Shown here: positions 7,135 through 15,830 of the stretch, in pieces
Position numbering within the stretch: position 1 is the first letter of the stretch
Layout of the letters: the number at the start of each line of letters is the position of its first letter
NCBI RefSeq assembly: GCF_900142445.1
Contig: NZ_FRAV01000033.1
Coordinates: 1-57,372 of the forward strand
Reading direction: 5' to 3'
Origin: Chryseobacterium polytrichastri
GTDB lineage: Bacteria > Bacteroidota > Bacteroidia > Flavobacteriales > Weeksellaceae
Length of the DNA: 57,372 nt
Translations under genes and position numbers: made by a program
Notes under the pieces: model-generated
Told to the model about the DNA's origin: nothing
What the model saw: only the letters and a program-made list of their open reading frames with translations
Database searches by the model: none

Positions 7135-9393
7135 ATGATACGTTATCTATTTCTATTTTCTGTACTGCTTTCTAATGCATTTTTTTCTCAAACTCAATTG
7201 AATTTAATTCCTTATCCTCAAACTTTACAACTCAATGCCGGAAATTTTACTATTTCTGATATTCTTATATTGAGTAATGAATTGCCAAAAGAAGAAACGG
7301 ATTACTTTAAAAAGAAACTAGATGCAAATATCAAATTTCAGCATTCAGGTAAGTCCGATGCACAATTGGTATATTCTCAGTTACCAAAATCAAATAATTC
7401 TCAGCAAAATAATGAGTTTTATACTCTTGAAGTTTTACCAAAGCAGATTCTCATTAAATCATATACCAAACAAGGATATTTTTTAGCGCTTCAAACATTA
7501 ATTCAACTGATTGAATCTAATCAAAATAATAAAAAAATCCCTTGCTTAAAAATCGAAGACCAGCCTAAATTTGCATGGCGTGGAATGCATTTAGATGTGT
7601 GCCGCCACTTTTTCACGGTGAATGAAGTAAAGCAGTATATCGATTATCTGGCGATGTATAAACTGAATACTTTTCATTGGCACTTAACAGACGATCAGGG
7701 TTGGAGAATTGAGATTAAAAAATATCCGAAACTTACAGAAATTGGTTCAAAACGTAAAGAGTCGATGATTGGAGCGTATGTTGACAATACCTTTGACGGA
7801 AAACCATACGGACCTTATTTTTATACGCAAGAACAGATCAAAGAGGTGGTGAAATATGCTACGGAAAGACATATCACAGTAGTTCCAGAAATTGAAATGC
7901 CTGGTCACGCGTTGGCTGCATTATCTGCTTACCCTGAATTGGCTTGTACCAAAGGACCTTTCGAATCTGCTACAAAGTGGGGTGTTTTTGATGATGTTTT
8001 TTGTCCGAAAGAAGAGACTTTTACATTTTTAGAAAACGTGTTGGATGAGGTGATGAGTCTTTTTCCATCGCAATACATTCATATCGGTGGTGATGAATGT
8101 CCGAAAACAAGATGGAAAGAATGTGCTCATTGTCAGGAATTAATTAAGAAAAATAATTTGAAGGATGAACATGGTTTACAAAGTTATTTTATTCACAGAA
8201 TTGAAAAATATGTCAACAGTAAAGGGCGAAAAATCATCGGCTGGGATGAAATCTTAGAAGGTGGATTAGCGCCCAATGCAGCCGTAATGAGCTGGACGGG
8301 AGTAAACGGAGGGATTGAAGCTGCAAAATCAAAACATTTTGCGGTAATGACACCGGGATCTTTTTGTTATTTTGATCATTATCAAGGGGATCCACAATCA
8401 GAGCCAAATGCTTTTGGTGGATTTACTCCTTTAGATAAAGTCTATTCTTACAACCCGATTCCATCAGAATTAAATGCAGAGGAAGCAAAATATATTTTGG
8501 GAGTGCAGGCTAATTTATGGACGGAATATATTCTGGATTTTAAACAGGTACAATACATGATTTTTCCAAGATTAATGGCACTTTCAGAAGTAGGTTGGGG
8601 AACTTCAGATCAGAAAAAATATAAAGAGTTCGAAGGAAGAGTGATCAATCAGTTCAAAGTGTTGGATAAAATGAATGTGAATTACGCCAAAAGCATTTAC
8701 AATGTTTTAGGAAAAGTAATTTCAAATAATAGCAATGGAATAGCGTACGAACTTTCAACTTCTCAAAATTCAAGTGGGATAAAATATACGTTGGATGGTA
8801 CAGATCCTACAGCAACTTCTCAGACGTATCAAAATCCAATTCCTGTTTCAAAATCAATGACGATTAAATCAGCTTATTTTGAAAATGGGCAGATAAAAAG
8901 TGCAGTTTCTTCTCAACAATTCACAATCTCAAAAACAACAGGTAAAACGATCACGTTAGAGGAGCAACCAAGTGAAAACTATTCTTTTGGCGGCGCTTTT
9001 ACGTTAATTGATGGAATTATTGGAAATCAAAAACAGCTGGGTAAAACATGGCTAGGCTTTCAAGGAAAAGATGTTGTAGCAACAATTGATTTTGGAGATA
9101 AGACTCCATTTTCAGAAGTATCTTTTAATACCTTAGAAAATAAAGGAAGCTGGATTCATTTGGCAAAATCTGCACAAATTTTTGTTTCTGATGATAATAA
9201 AAATTTCAAATTAATTAAAGAAATCGGGAAAGATGAAATTCAAAATTCAAAAGGAAAAATAAAACTCAACGTGGGAAATCAAAATTCAAAATATATTAAA
9301 ATTAAAATAGAAAACGCAGGAATTATTCCGGCTGGAAATCCGGGAGCCGACTCAAAAGCATGGCTTTTTGTTGACGAAATCGGTGCAAATTAA
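7135..9393 (+). CDS. GH20 beta-N-acetylhexosaminidase, exported
   Basis: 752 residues. A signal peptide (about 1-19) is followed by a GH20b N-terminal domain (about 20-140) and the GH20 catalytic barrel (about 145-500). The catalytic Asp-Glu pair is in HIGGDECP (D320, E321), and the barrel entry reads WRGMHLDVCRHFF. After it come a chitobiase C-terminal-like domain (about 535-605, GIKYTLDGTDPTATSQTYQN) and a discoidin/F5-8C-like domain (about 610-750) that may bind sugars. The enzyme removes terminal GlcNAc or GalNAc from oligosaccharides in the periplasm or at the surface. No T9SS tail is present. It heads a run that also contains glycosylasparaginase and beta-mannosidase, pointing to N-glycan breakdown. 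Confidence 0.92.
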   Translation: MIRYLFLFSVLLSNAFFSQTQLNLIPYPQTLQLNAGNFTISDILILSNELPKEETDYFKKKLDANIKFQHSGKSDAQLVYSQLPKSNNSQQNNEFYTLEVLPKQILIKSYTKQGYFLALQTLIQLIESNQNNKKIPCLKIEDQPKFAWRGMHLDVCRHFFTVNEVKQYIDYLAMYKLNTFHWHLTDDQGWRIEIKKYPKLTEIGSKRKESMIGAYVDNTFDGKPYGPYFYTQEQIKEVVKYATERHITVVPEIEMPGHALAALSAYPELACTKGPFESATKWGVFDDVFCPKEETFTFLENVLDEVMSLFPSQYIHIGGDECPKTRWKECAHCQELIKKNNLKDEHGLQSYFIHRIEKYVNSKGRKIIGWDEILEGGLAPNAAVMSWTGVNGGIEAAKSKHFAVMTPGSFCYFDHYQGDPQSEPNAFGGFTPLDKVYSYNPIPSELNAEEAKYILGVQANLWTEYILDFKQVQYMIFPRLMALSEVGWGTSDQKKYKEFEGRVINQFKVLDKMNVNYAKSIYNVLGKVISNNSNGIAYELSTSQNSSGIKYTLDGTDPTATSQTYQNPIPVSKSMTIKSAYFENGQIKSAVSSQQFTISKTTGKTITLEEQPSENYSFGGAFTLIDGIIGNQKQLGKTWLGFQGKDVVATIDFGDKTPFSEVSFNTLENKGSWIHLAKSAQIFVSDDNKNFKLIKEIGKDEIQNSKGKIKLNVGNQNSKYIKIKIENAGIIPAGNPGADSKAWLFVDEIGAN

Positions 9394-9449
9394 AAATATA
9401 TGTAATCATCTAATCCTTAATTCCTGCAACCTAATACCTATAAAAAACG

Positions 9450-10445
9450 ATGAACTCTAGAAGAAAATTTATAAAAAATACAGCCTTGGCATCTTCAGCA
9501 TTATTGTTGAATCCATTGGATTTAATTGCTAAAGGTTTACCTGAAACAAATAATAAAATTGTCAATAAACCTATCGTACTTTCAACTTGGAATTTTGGTT
9601 TAAAAGCGAATGAAGAAGCTTGGACAATATTAGGGAAAGGAGGACGAGCCTTAGATGCCGTAGAAAAAGGCGTTCGTCTGGTTGAAAATGATCCCACTGA
9701 AAGAAGTGTGGGATATGGCGGTCGCCCCGACAGAGATGGTAGGGTGACATTGGATGCTTGTATTATGGACGAGAACTACAATATTGGTTCAGTTGCCTGT
9801 ATCGAAAATATCAAAAACCCGATTTCTGTCGCAAGAGCCGTGATGGAGAAAACGCCGCACGTTATGTTGGTAGGTGATGGAGCCTTACAATTTGCAGTTT
9901 CTCAAGGTTTTAAAAAAGAAAATATTTTAACTGCTGAGTCTGAAAAAGAATGGAAGGAGTGGTTGAAAGACAGCAAGTATCAACCTATTGTAAACATTGA
10001 AAATCACGATACAATCGGAATGATTGCTTTGGACGCTCAAGGAAACCTTTCAGGAGCGTGTACAACGAGCGGAATGGCTTTTAAAATGCACGGAAGAGTA
10101 GGAGATTCTCCTATTATTGGAGCCGGATTGTTTGTTGATAATGAAGTAGGTGCTGCAACCGCAACCGGACACGGAGAAGAAGTTATCAGAACAGTGGGAA
10201 CTCATCTTGTGGTAGAATTAATGCGACAAGGCCGAAAGCCTCAACAAGCTTGTAAAGAAGCGGTGGAAAGAATTGTACAAATTACGAAGAGAAGAAATAA
10301 GAATTTGAAAGATATTCAGGTTGGTTTTATTGCTATTAATAAAAAAGGGGAATATGGTTCATATTGTATTCAGGACGGGTTTAATTTTGCCGTTTATGAT
10401 CAAAAAGGAAATCGTTTGGAAAAGCCTGAATTCGCTTTGAAGTAA
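9450..10445 (+). CDS. N4-(beta-N-acetylglucosaminyl)-L-asparaginase (glycosylasparaginase)
   Basis: 331 residues, an Ntn hydrolase that splits the GlcNAc-Asn bond left after proteolysis of N-glycoproteins. The self-cleavage site is visible in ENHDTIGM: cutting before T188 frees the catalytic threonine. The substrate-binding stretches GRVGDSPIIGAG and ATGHGEEVIRT are also present. The well-studied homologue is from Elizabethkingia (Flavobacterium) meningoseptica. The N-terminus NSRRKFIKNTALASSALLLN is a twin-arginine signal, so the precursor probably folds in the cytoplasm before export. It is 56 bp after the hexosaminidase gene on the same strand. Confidence 0.93.
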   Translation: MNSRRKFIKNTALASSALLLNPLDLIAKGLPETNNKIVNKPIVLSTWNFGLKANEEAWTILGKGGRALDAVEKGVRLVENDPTERSVGYGGRPDRDGRVTLDACIMDENYNIGSVACIENIKNPISVARAVMEKTPHVMLVGDGALQFAVSQGFKKENILTAESEKEWKEWLKDSKYQPIVNIENHDTIGMIALDAQGNLSGACTTSGMAFKMHGRVGDSPIIGAGLFVDNEVGAATATGHGEEVIRTVGTHLVVELMRQGRKPQQACKEAVERIVQITKRRNKNLKDIQVGFIAINKKGEYGSYCIQDGFNFAVYDQKGNRLEKPEFALK

Positions 10446-10448
10446 TTG

Positions 10449-10506
10449 ATAGGAACGGGCTTTAGCCCGTTTTCAAAATATAAAATAATCAATTGGCTTT
10501 AGCCAA
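10449..10506. repeat. Two tandem GGCTTTAGCC hairpins (REP-like)
   Basis: AACGGGC-TTTA-GCCCGTT (10454-10471) and TTGGC-TTTA-GCCAA (10493-10506) share the loop TTTA. The segment ATAGGAACGGGCTTTAGCCC (10449-10468) recurs exactly at 57261-57280. The first hairpin is followed by TT and could also end glycosylasparaginase transcripts. Confidence 0.65.
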
Positions 10507-10519
10507 AACGTAAATAATA

Positions 10520-11059
10520 ATGAAATTAATAATTCTTTCTTCCTTATTTTTAATGATTGCCTGTAAAGAAAAGGAAACTGAAAAAAGATCTGAATACAAA
10601 GCGCCAACAAAAGAAAATCCAATTTCAGAGAATAAATCCAATGAATCTGAAGATGCAAAAAAATGGCTGACAGAAAGTATTGAGAAATTTTTCAAAACAG
10701 ATCTTTCTACAATGGATTCGGCTATGCAGAATATCACCACCAAAGACTATTATGAGTATAAAACAGATGCTACCAATGTAGAGATGGATACCGAGGGAAG
10801 TCTTACGGAAAAGGAGTTTGAACAAAAATGGAAAAGTAAGTTTAATATTGAAAAAGCAGGAACGGGTGTTGGATTTTTAATTTCAGGACAAGACTGGAAT
10901 GAAATCAAAGTTTCAAAATGCAATTTCATTTCTCAAGATGGAAATACGTATTTGTTTGATGTGATTCTTGAGGATAAAGAATATAAAGCAGAATATCCAA
11001 TTCAGGTGAAAGTAGTGAAAGAAAAAGAGGGATTTCGTATTGCTGATGTCCTTCAATAA
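10520..11059 (+). CDS. Lipoprotein of unknown function
   Basis: 179 residues. The lipobox lies in SSLFLMIACKEKE (Cys about 15), with a charged linker rich in Lys, Glu and Ser to about residue 45. The remaining ~130 residues form an alpha/beta domain (KWLTESIEKFFKTDL at its start, YPIQVKVVKEKEGFRIADV at its end) that resembles NTF2-like or DUF3828-type lipoproteins, but I cannot assign it firmly. It sits between glycosylasparaginase and cutC in the same direction, so it may belong to the glycan-degradation run. Confidence 0.65.
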   Translation: MKLIILSSLFLMIACKEKETEKRSEYKAPTKENPISENKSNESEDAKKWLTESIEKFFKTDLSTMDSAMQNITTKDYYEYKTDATNVEMDTEGSLTEKEFEQKWKSKFNIEKAGTGVGFLISGQDWNEIKVSKCNFISQDGNTYLFDVILEDKEYKAEYPIQVKVVKEKEGFRIADVLQ

Positions 11060-11090
11060 TATTTCCCAATTAAAATAAAAGAAGTCAAAA

Positions 11091-11750
11091 ATGTCAAAAA
11101 TAGAAATAGCGTGCTTCAATCCGGAATCGGCAATGATTGCTTTTGAAAACGGAGCCGACAGAATAGAATTGTGTGATGGATTAAGCGAAGGCGGAACCAC
11201 ACCAAACTTTGAAACAACAAAACAGCTTAGAGAAAAAATAAATATTCCGATTTTTGTAATGATCCGTCCTCGTGGTGGAGATTTTACCTATTCGGATGCC
11301 GAATTTGAGCAGATGAAAGAAGAATTGGTTCAATTAAAATCCTTGCGTATTGACGGTTTTGTCTTCGGAATTTTAGATGAAAATGAGGAAGTTAATATTG
11401 AACAGAATAAAGAATTGATTAAACTTGCAAAACCTTATCAATGTACATTTCACCGTGCTTTCGACAGAGCGAAAGGTTTAGAATCCTCTTTAGAAAAAGT
11501 AATTGATTGCGGATTTAAAACAATTCTTACTTCAGGTCAAAAACCCAATGTTTCTGAAGGAAAAGAAAACCTTAAAAAGCTGGTTGAGTTATCCAATGGA
11601 AGAATTGAAATTCTTGTCGGTGGCGGATTACGTTCCACAAATATTCAGGAAATAAGAGAATATACACAGGCTCAGTATTTCCATTCTTCTGCCATTACGG
11701 ATGGTGGTTCTTTCGCGAATGCTGATGAGGTGATAGCTTTGAAAAAATAA
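11091..11750 (+). CDS. cutC: CutC family TIM-barrel protein
   Basis: 219 residues with the CutC opening EIACFNPESAMIAFENGADR and the conserved IPIFVMIRPRGGDF and FHRAFDR motifs, plus GRIEILVGGGLR near the C-terminus. CutC was named for copper handling in E. coli, but that role has been questioned. The fold is that of a barrel enzyme with a metal or phosphate site. Here it lies between glycosylasparaginase and beta-mannosidase, so a role in carbohydrate or glycosylamine metabolism is a reasonable alternative. It is slightly shorter than E. coli CutC (about 248 residues) but looks complete. Confidence 0.88.
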   Translation: MSKIEIACFNPESAMIAFENGADRIELCDGLSEGGTTPNFETTKQLREKINIPIFVMIRPRGGDFTYSDAEFEQMKEELVQLKSLRIDGFVFGILDENEEVNIEQNKELIKLAKPYQCTFHRAFDRAKGLESSLEKVIDCGFKTILTSGQKPNVSEGKENLKKLVELSNGRIEILVGGGLRSTNIQEIREYTQAQYFHSSAITDGGSFANADEVIALKK

Positions 11751-11775
11751 ATAAGTGTATGTAATTCAACGGTGT

Positions 11776-11899
11776 GTTTGTCATTCAGAACGGAACAAAG
11801 TGTAGTGAAGAATCTCAACTTAATATTCTTAAAAACTTAATTATAATCTTAATGTTTAAATATAATAATTTAGATTCTTCCTTCGTCAGAATGACAAAC
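11776..11899. repeat. Dispersed inverted repeat, imperfect
   Basis: The left arm (11776-11815) carries GTTTGTCATTCAGAACGG and GAAGAATCT. The right arm (11872-11899) carries AGATTCTTCCTTCGTCAGAA and ATGACAAAC. The arms pair apart from a short insertion in the left arm. The layout matches the TGTCATCCTGAGCGG family at 36273-36370. It fills the spacer between cutC and the mannosidase gene. Confidence 0.65.
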
Positions 11900-11926
11900 G
11901 GTACGCTAATTCAAATAAAATAATTA

Positions 11927-14416
11927 ATGAACAAAACTTTCCTTTTTGCTTTCCTTTTTATTCAAAACCTTCTATTTTCCCAATTTTCAGAACGAAATTT
12001 ATCTTCTGAAAAATGGCAATTCAAAAACTCAAAGGAACAAAAATGGCTTATCGCCACAGTTCCGGGAACGGTTCATTTGGATTTAATAAATAACAAAATC
12101 ATTCCTGATCCTTACAAGGATGAAAATGAAAAGAAAGTTCAGTGGATAGAAAATGAAGATTGGGATTATCAGACATTATTTAAAATTTCCTCAACAGAAT
12201 TAACCAACGAAAATATAGAGTTGGTATTTAACGGATTGGATACATTTTCAGAAATTTATCTGAATGGCAAACTATTGAAGAAAACAGATAATATGTTCAG
12301 GAAATGGGAGATTTCTGCTAAAGAACAATTGAAAGTTGGAGATAATTTATTACAAATCAAATTCAAATCTGCGGTTAATGTCGGAAAAGAATTAGCAAAA
12401 AAAGTTCCTTTTACAATGCCGGAATCTCCAAGAAGTTTTGTGAGAAAAGCGCAATATCAGTTTGGATGGGATTGGGGACCGAGATTGGTTACAGCAGGAA
12501 TTTGGAAAGATATTAAGTTAAATTTCTGGAATAATGCTAAGCTTGAAAACGTCAAAATCGAGCAGAAAAGTTTAACAAAACAAAAAGCAGAACTCAGGAT
12601 TCAAACAGAAATTATTGCAGATAAAGAAGGTAAGTATACTGTTTCCGTTAATAGTAAGACGAGCAATTTTCAATTAAAAAAAGGAAAAAACACCATTCAG
12701 ATTCCTTTTACGATTAATAATCCAAAACTTTGGCAACCCAACGGTTGGGGCGATCCGAATTTGTATGACATGAAAATTTCACTACAAAAAGATTCAAAAA
12801 TTATTGATAATAAAATTGAAAGAATTGGCTTAAGAACGATTGAATTAATCCAGGAAAAAGATGCTAAAGGAAAATCTTTCTATTTTAAAGTGAATGGAAA
12901 TCCGATGTATGTAAAAGGAACGAACTGGATTCCTGCAGATAGCTTTTCTCCAAGAATTACCAAAGAAAAATATCAGAAATTGATTAAGGATTCCAAAGAA
13001 GCGAATATGAATATGGTTCGCATTTGGGGTGGTGGGATTTACGAAGATGACGAGTTTTACAAGGCTTGCGACGAAAACGGAATTATGGTATGGCAGGATT
13101 TTATGTTTGCCGGAAGTTTTTACCCTTCAGACGAAGCATTTTTAAACAATGTAAAAGACGAAGTAAAAGATCAGGTGAACCGACTTCAAAATCATGCATC
13201 AATTGCTTTATGGTGTGGAAATAATGAAGTGGATGAAGCGATTGTCAATTGGGGATATCAAAAGCAATTGAAATATTCAAAAGAAGATTCTTTACAGGTT
13301 TGGAAAGATTATAAAAAAGTTTTCCATGAATTAATACCCAATACGTTAAAAGAAAACTTAACGGCTGATAAAAATATCTATTGGCCAAGTTCACCGTCAA
13401 TCGGTTGGGGACACAAAGAAAGCCTGACAGAAGGAGATTCTCATTATTGGGGCGTTTGGTGGGGCGAGCAGCCGTTTGAAATGTATAATGAAAAAGTTCC
13501 TAGATTTGCTTCAGAATACGGTTTTCAAGGAATGCCAACATTGGAAACTACAAAATCTATGTTTTCAGGAAACCCGAATTTAAGTTTGGAAAACGGAATC
13601 ATTAAAGCACACGAAAAGCATTCGAGAGGTTGGGAAATCATTAACACCTACATGAAAAGGGATTACAATTTTCCGACAGACTTTGTGAAATATAATTATG
13701 TTTCTCAGCTACTTCAAGCCCGTGGCATGCAGATCGCCATTGAGTCCCATCGTCGGGCAAAACCTTACAATATGGGAACCCTGTATTGGCAGTTGAATGA
13801 TTGCTGGCCTGTGGTTTCATGGTCTTCTATTGATTATTTAGGAAACTGGAAAGCGTTGCATTATCAGATAAAAAGAAGCTTTGAAAATCAGATCATTTTA
13901 ACGGAAGAAAAAGATGGAGTTCTGAATTTTTATTTGGTAAATGATGAGTTAAAAAGGATTGATGGAGTGACATTAGATTTAGATATGGTTAAATTTAATG
14001 GAGAAAAGTCCGGCTCTGCAGGAACTGTAGATTCAAAAGATGTAGCTGAAAATAGTATACTAAAATTTGATTCCTTTTCACTTGAAGAAGTTATTGGGCA
14101 TACAGATAAAAATGAAATGATCCTTAACATTACTGCCAGAGATAAAAGTGATAAAATCATTGCTCAAAATCATTATTTCTTCTCAAAGCCAAAAGATTTA
14201 AAGCTTACAAAACCAAACATTCAAATCAAGAAAATTTCTTCAACAGAAATTGAAATTTCCACAGACGTTTTGGCGAAAGATGTGTATTTAATTGGCGACG
14301 TACATTTCAGTGATAATTTCTTTGATCTGCTCCCGAAAACATCAAAAAGAATTACCCTTTCTAAACCTTTAGAAAAAGTTGAGGTAATAAGTTTGTGGGA
14401 TACGATGAACAATTAA
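11927..14416 (+). CDS. GH2 beta-mannosidase, exported
   Basis: 829 residues, the usual length for bacterial GH2 beta-mannosidases. After a signal peptide (about 1-18) come the sugar-binding jelly roll (about 25-180, with FGWDWGPRLVTAGIWK), the Ig-like domain, and the barrel. The acid/base glutamate is in WCGNNEVDEA (E434) and the nucleophile in FASEYGF (E530). It hydrolyses terminal beta-mannose, such as the Man-beta-1,4-GlcNAc bond of the N-glycan core. That bond is the step between alpha-mannose trimming and the hexosaminidase encoded upstream. The spacer from cutC contains a repeat element, so it may have its own promoter. Confidence 0.92.
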   Translation: MNKTFLFAFLFIQNLLFSQFSERNLSSEKWQFKNSKEQKWLIATVPGTVHLDLINNKIIPDPYKDENEKKVQWIENEDWDYQTLFKISSTELTNENIELVFNGLDTFSEIYLNGKLLKKTDNMFRKWEISAKEQLKVGDNLLQIKFKSAVNVGKELAKKVPFTMPESPRSFVRKAQYQFGWDWGPRLVTAGIWKDIKLNFWNNAKLENVKIEQKSLTKQKAELRIQTEIIADKEGKYTVSVNSKTSNFQLKKGKNTIQIPFTINNPKLWQPNGWGDPNLYDMKISLQKDSKIIDNKIERIGLRTIELIQEKDAKGKSFYFKVNGNPMYVKGTNWIPADSFSPRITKEKYQKLIKDSKEANMNMVRIWGGGIYEDDEFYKACDENGIMVWQDFMFAGSFYPSDEAFLNNVKDEVKDQVNRLQNHASIALWCGNNEVDEAIVNWGYQKQLKYSKEDSLQVWKDYKKVFHELIPNTLKENLTADKNIYWPSSPSIGWGHKESLTEGDSHYWGVWWGEQPFEMYNEKVPRFASEYGFQGMPTLETTKSMFSGNPNLSLENGIIKAHEKHSRGWEIINTYMKRDYNFPTDFVKYNYVSQLLQARGMQIAIESHRRAKPYNMGTLYWQLNDCWPVVSWSSIDYLGNWKALHYQIKRSFENQIILTEEKDGVLNFYLVNDELKRIDGVTLDLDMVKFNGEKSGSAGTVDSKDVAENSILKFDSFSLEEVIGHTDKNEMILNITARDKSDKIIAQNHYFFSKPKDLKLTKPNIQIKKISSTEIEISTDVLAKDVYLIGDVHFSDNFFDLLPKTSKRITLSKPLEKVEVISLWDTMNN

Positions 14417-14444
14417 AATATAAGCTCAGTTGAGTTTTCAGACT

Positions 14445-14475
14445 AAAAGGATTGGTAGATAGCTAGTCCTTTTTT
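14445..14475 (+). terminator. Terminator after the beta-mannosidase gene
   Basis: AAAAGGA (14445-14451) pairs with TCCTTTTTT (from 14467), running into a T-tract. The loop is about 15 nt, so the hairpin is modest. Confidence 0.6.
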
Positions 14476-14571
14476 CGTAGGTATTAATGCGTAGGTGGCA
14501 TTTACGGGAACCCGTAAAAATTCACAGGTGCTTTTTTATAACATTGTAAAAAAAATACTAATATCTATCGT

Positions 14572-15378
14572 ATGTATAACGAAAAATTGGAAAGACTCAT
14601 TGAGTTGGCATTAGCTGATGGGGAATTAACAGAGAAAGAAAAACAAGTGCTTTTTAAAAATGCCGAAGCCGAAGGAATAGACTTGGATGAATTTGAAATT
14701 GTTTTGGAAGCCAGACTTTTTGAAAAAACAAATGATAAAAATTCAACATCTGCTGCTCCTCAGTCCGATAAGCTCGGGGATATTAAAAAATGTCCTGGTT
14801 GTGGAGCCATTGCTGAAAGTTTTGCTACTAAATGTCCAGATTGCGGAACGGAATTTAGAAACATAGAAGTATCAAGCAGCATCATCAGATTTTTTGAAAA
14901 GCTAGATGAAGTAGAAGCAACCAGAGATGGTAATTTCTATTCCCAGCATACCAGTAGTAATATTAATCTTGTTACCATTGTACTTTGGATATTTTTATGG
15001 CCAATTCTTATATTTTTCAAAGGAATACAGTTTATTATTAATAAATCCAGACCGGGCAAATGGTCTACCACCGATGCTAGGAAAGAAGAATTGGTTTTGA
15101 ATTATCCTGTTCCGGTTTCTAAAGAAGGGATACTTGAATTTCTCACATTGTCGGCAAGTAAGATCAATACCGCTTCTTATTTTTCTTTATTTTCAGAGCA
15201 AACTAAGTATAAGAATACATGGAATAAGATATGGCTTAAGAAAATAGAGCAGATTAATTCTAAAGCGTCTATTTCAATGAAAAGTGATACTGAAACCTAT
15301 GGGGAAGTGTTTAGTATTGTCGAAAATGCGAGAAATGTTTTACCAGAGAAAATAATAGGAAGGTTTTTAAAGTATTAG
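14572..15378 (+). CDS. TerB-like/zinc-ribbon membrane protein (YdjG-like), possibly 5' part of a longer gene
   Basis: 268 residues. Residues 1-50 look like a TerB-type helical domain (LALADGELTEKEKQVL). A zinc ribbon follows with C74, C77, C88 and C91 (KCPGCG, KCPDCG), then a membrane helix at about 132-155 (LVTIVLWIFLWPILIFF). The architecture recalls YdjG, part of the YdjG-YdjH-YdjI complex that recruits PspA in Bacillus, and an SPFH gene lies just downstream. The reading frame ends at 15378 immediately after a TTTAAAG heptamer (15366-15372). A -1 shift there continues in frame into the next ORF to give about 414 residues. So the gene may be frameshifted, recoded, or genuinely separate. Confidence 0.7.
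   Translation: MYNEKLERLIELALADGELTEKEKQVLFKNAEAEGIDLDEFEIVLEARLFEKTNDKNSTSAAPQSDKLGDIKKCPGCGAIAESFATKCPDCGTEFRNIEVSSSIIRFFEKLDEVEATRDGNFYSQHTSSNINLVTIVLWIFLWPILIFFKGIQFIINKSRPGKWSTTDARKEELVLNYPVPVSKEGILEFLTLSASKINTASYFSLFSEQTKYKNTWNKIWLKKIEQINSKASISMKSDTETYGEVFSIVENARNVLPEKIIGRFLKY
15366..15372 (+). other. Candidate -1 frameshift heptamer TTTAAAG
   Basis: In the frame of the upstream gene this reads T TTA AAG, the X-XXY-YYZ slippery form, two codons before its stop. Slipping back one base gives GTA TTA GGT TCA ATG, in frame with the ORF at 15384. A purine-rich AGGAAGG lies at 15357-15363. I see no strong downstream hairpin, and a plain indel would look the same. Confidence 0.4.
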
Positions 15379-15383
15379 GTTCA

Positions 15384-15815
15384 ATGGTTATACTAGTGAT
15401 AATTGTACTTCTATGGGGGAGTATTTCAAGTAAGCTTGATGAAAACAGAAATACTACCTATGCTTCAAAAGTTAAATCTGCTGAGAAGTTTATAGAAAAT
15501 AAAAAATATGATGAGGCTGCAGAGCTTGCTGTCAATATTGATGATAAGCACAGTGTTGAAATCAAAAGCAAGATACAGCTGGCAAAGCTTACAGAACAGT
15601 TGGATACTTTAGAGCCTTTCATTCAAAATAAGGAATATTCTAAAATCCGCTTAGCATTAGAAAAAATGAGATGGGCTAGAATAAGTAATAAATCGGATTA
15701 TAAAACAAAGGATATTGAAGAGGTTTCTTACAGGATTTTTATAGCAAAAAAAGAGGCGATTAATAATCAATTGCCTGAAAAAAAGAGAGCGGATATTGAA
15801 AGTATATACCTATAA
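15384..15815 (+). CDS. Membrane-anchored protein next to the YdjG-like gene, possibly its 3' part
   Basis: 143 residues beginning directly with a hydrophobic helix (VILVIIVLLWGSIS), then a charged helical region (KSAEKFIENKKYDEAAELAV) like a single TPR-type helical repeat. The start is 5 nt after the upstream stop, in the -1 frame. The open frame extends upstream of this ATG through GTA TTA GGT TCA, so translation could arrive by frameshift from the gene at 14572. Read alone, it is a small protein with an N-terminal anchor and a cytoplasmic or periplasmic tail. No family is recognised. An SPFH-GYF gene follows 15 nt later. Confidence 0.6.
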   Translation: MVILVIIVLLWGSISSKLDENRNTTYASKVKSAEKFIENKKYDEAAELAVNIDDKHSVEIKSKIQLAKLTEQLDTLEPFIQNKEYSKIRLALEKMRWARISNKSDYKTKDIEEVSYRIFIAKKEAINNQLPEKKRADIESIYL

Positions 15816-15830
15816 ATTTTAAAGAAAATC

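Noticed and set aside
11091..11750. Copper-homeostasis role for CutC
   Set aside because: No copper genes are adjacent and the family's copper role is doubtful, so I only use the CutC name for the fold.
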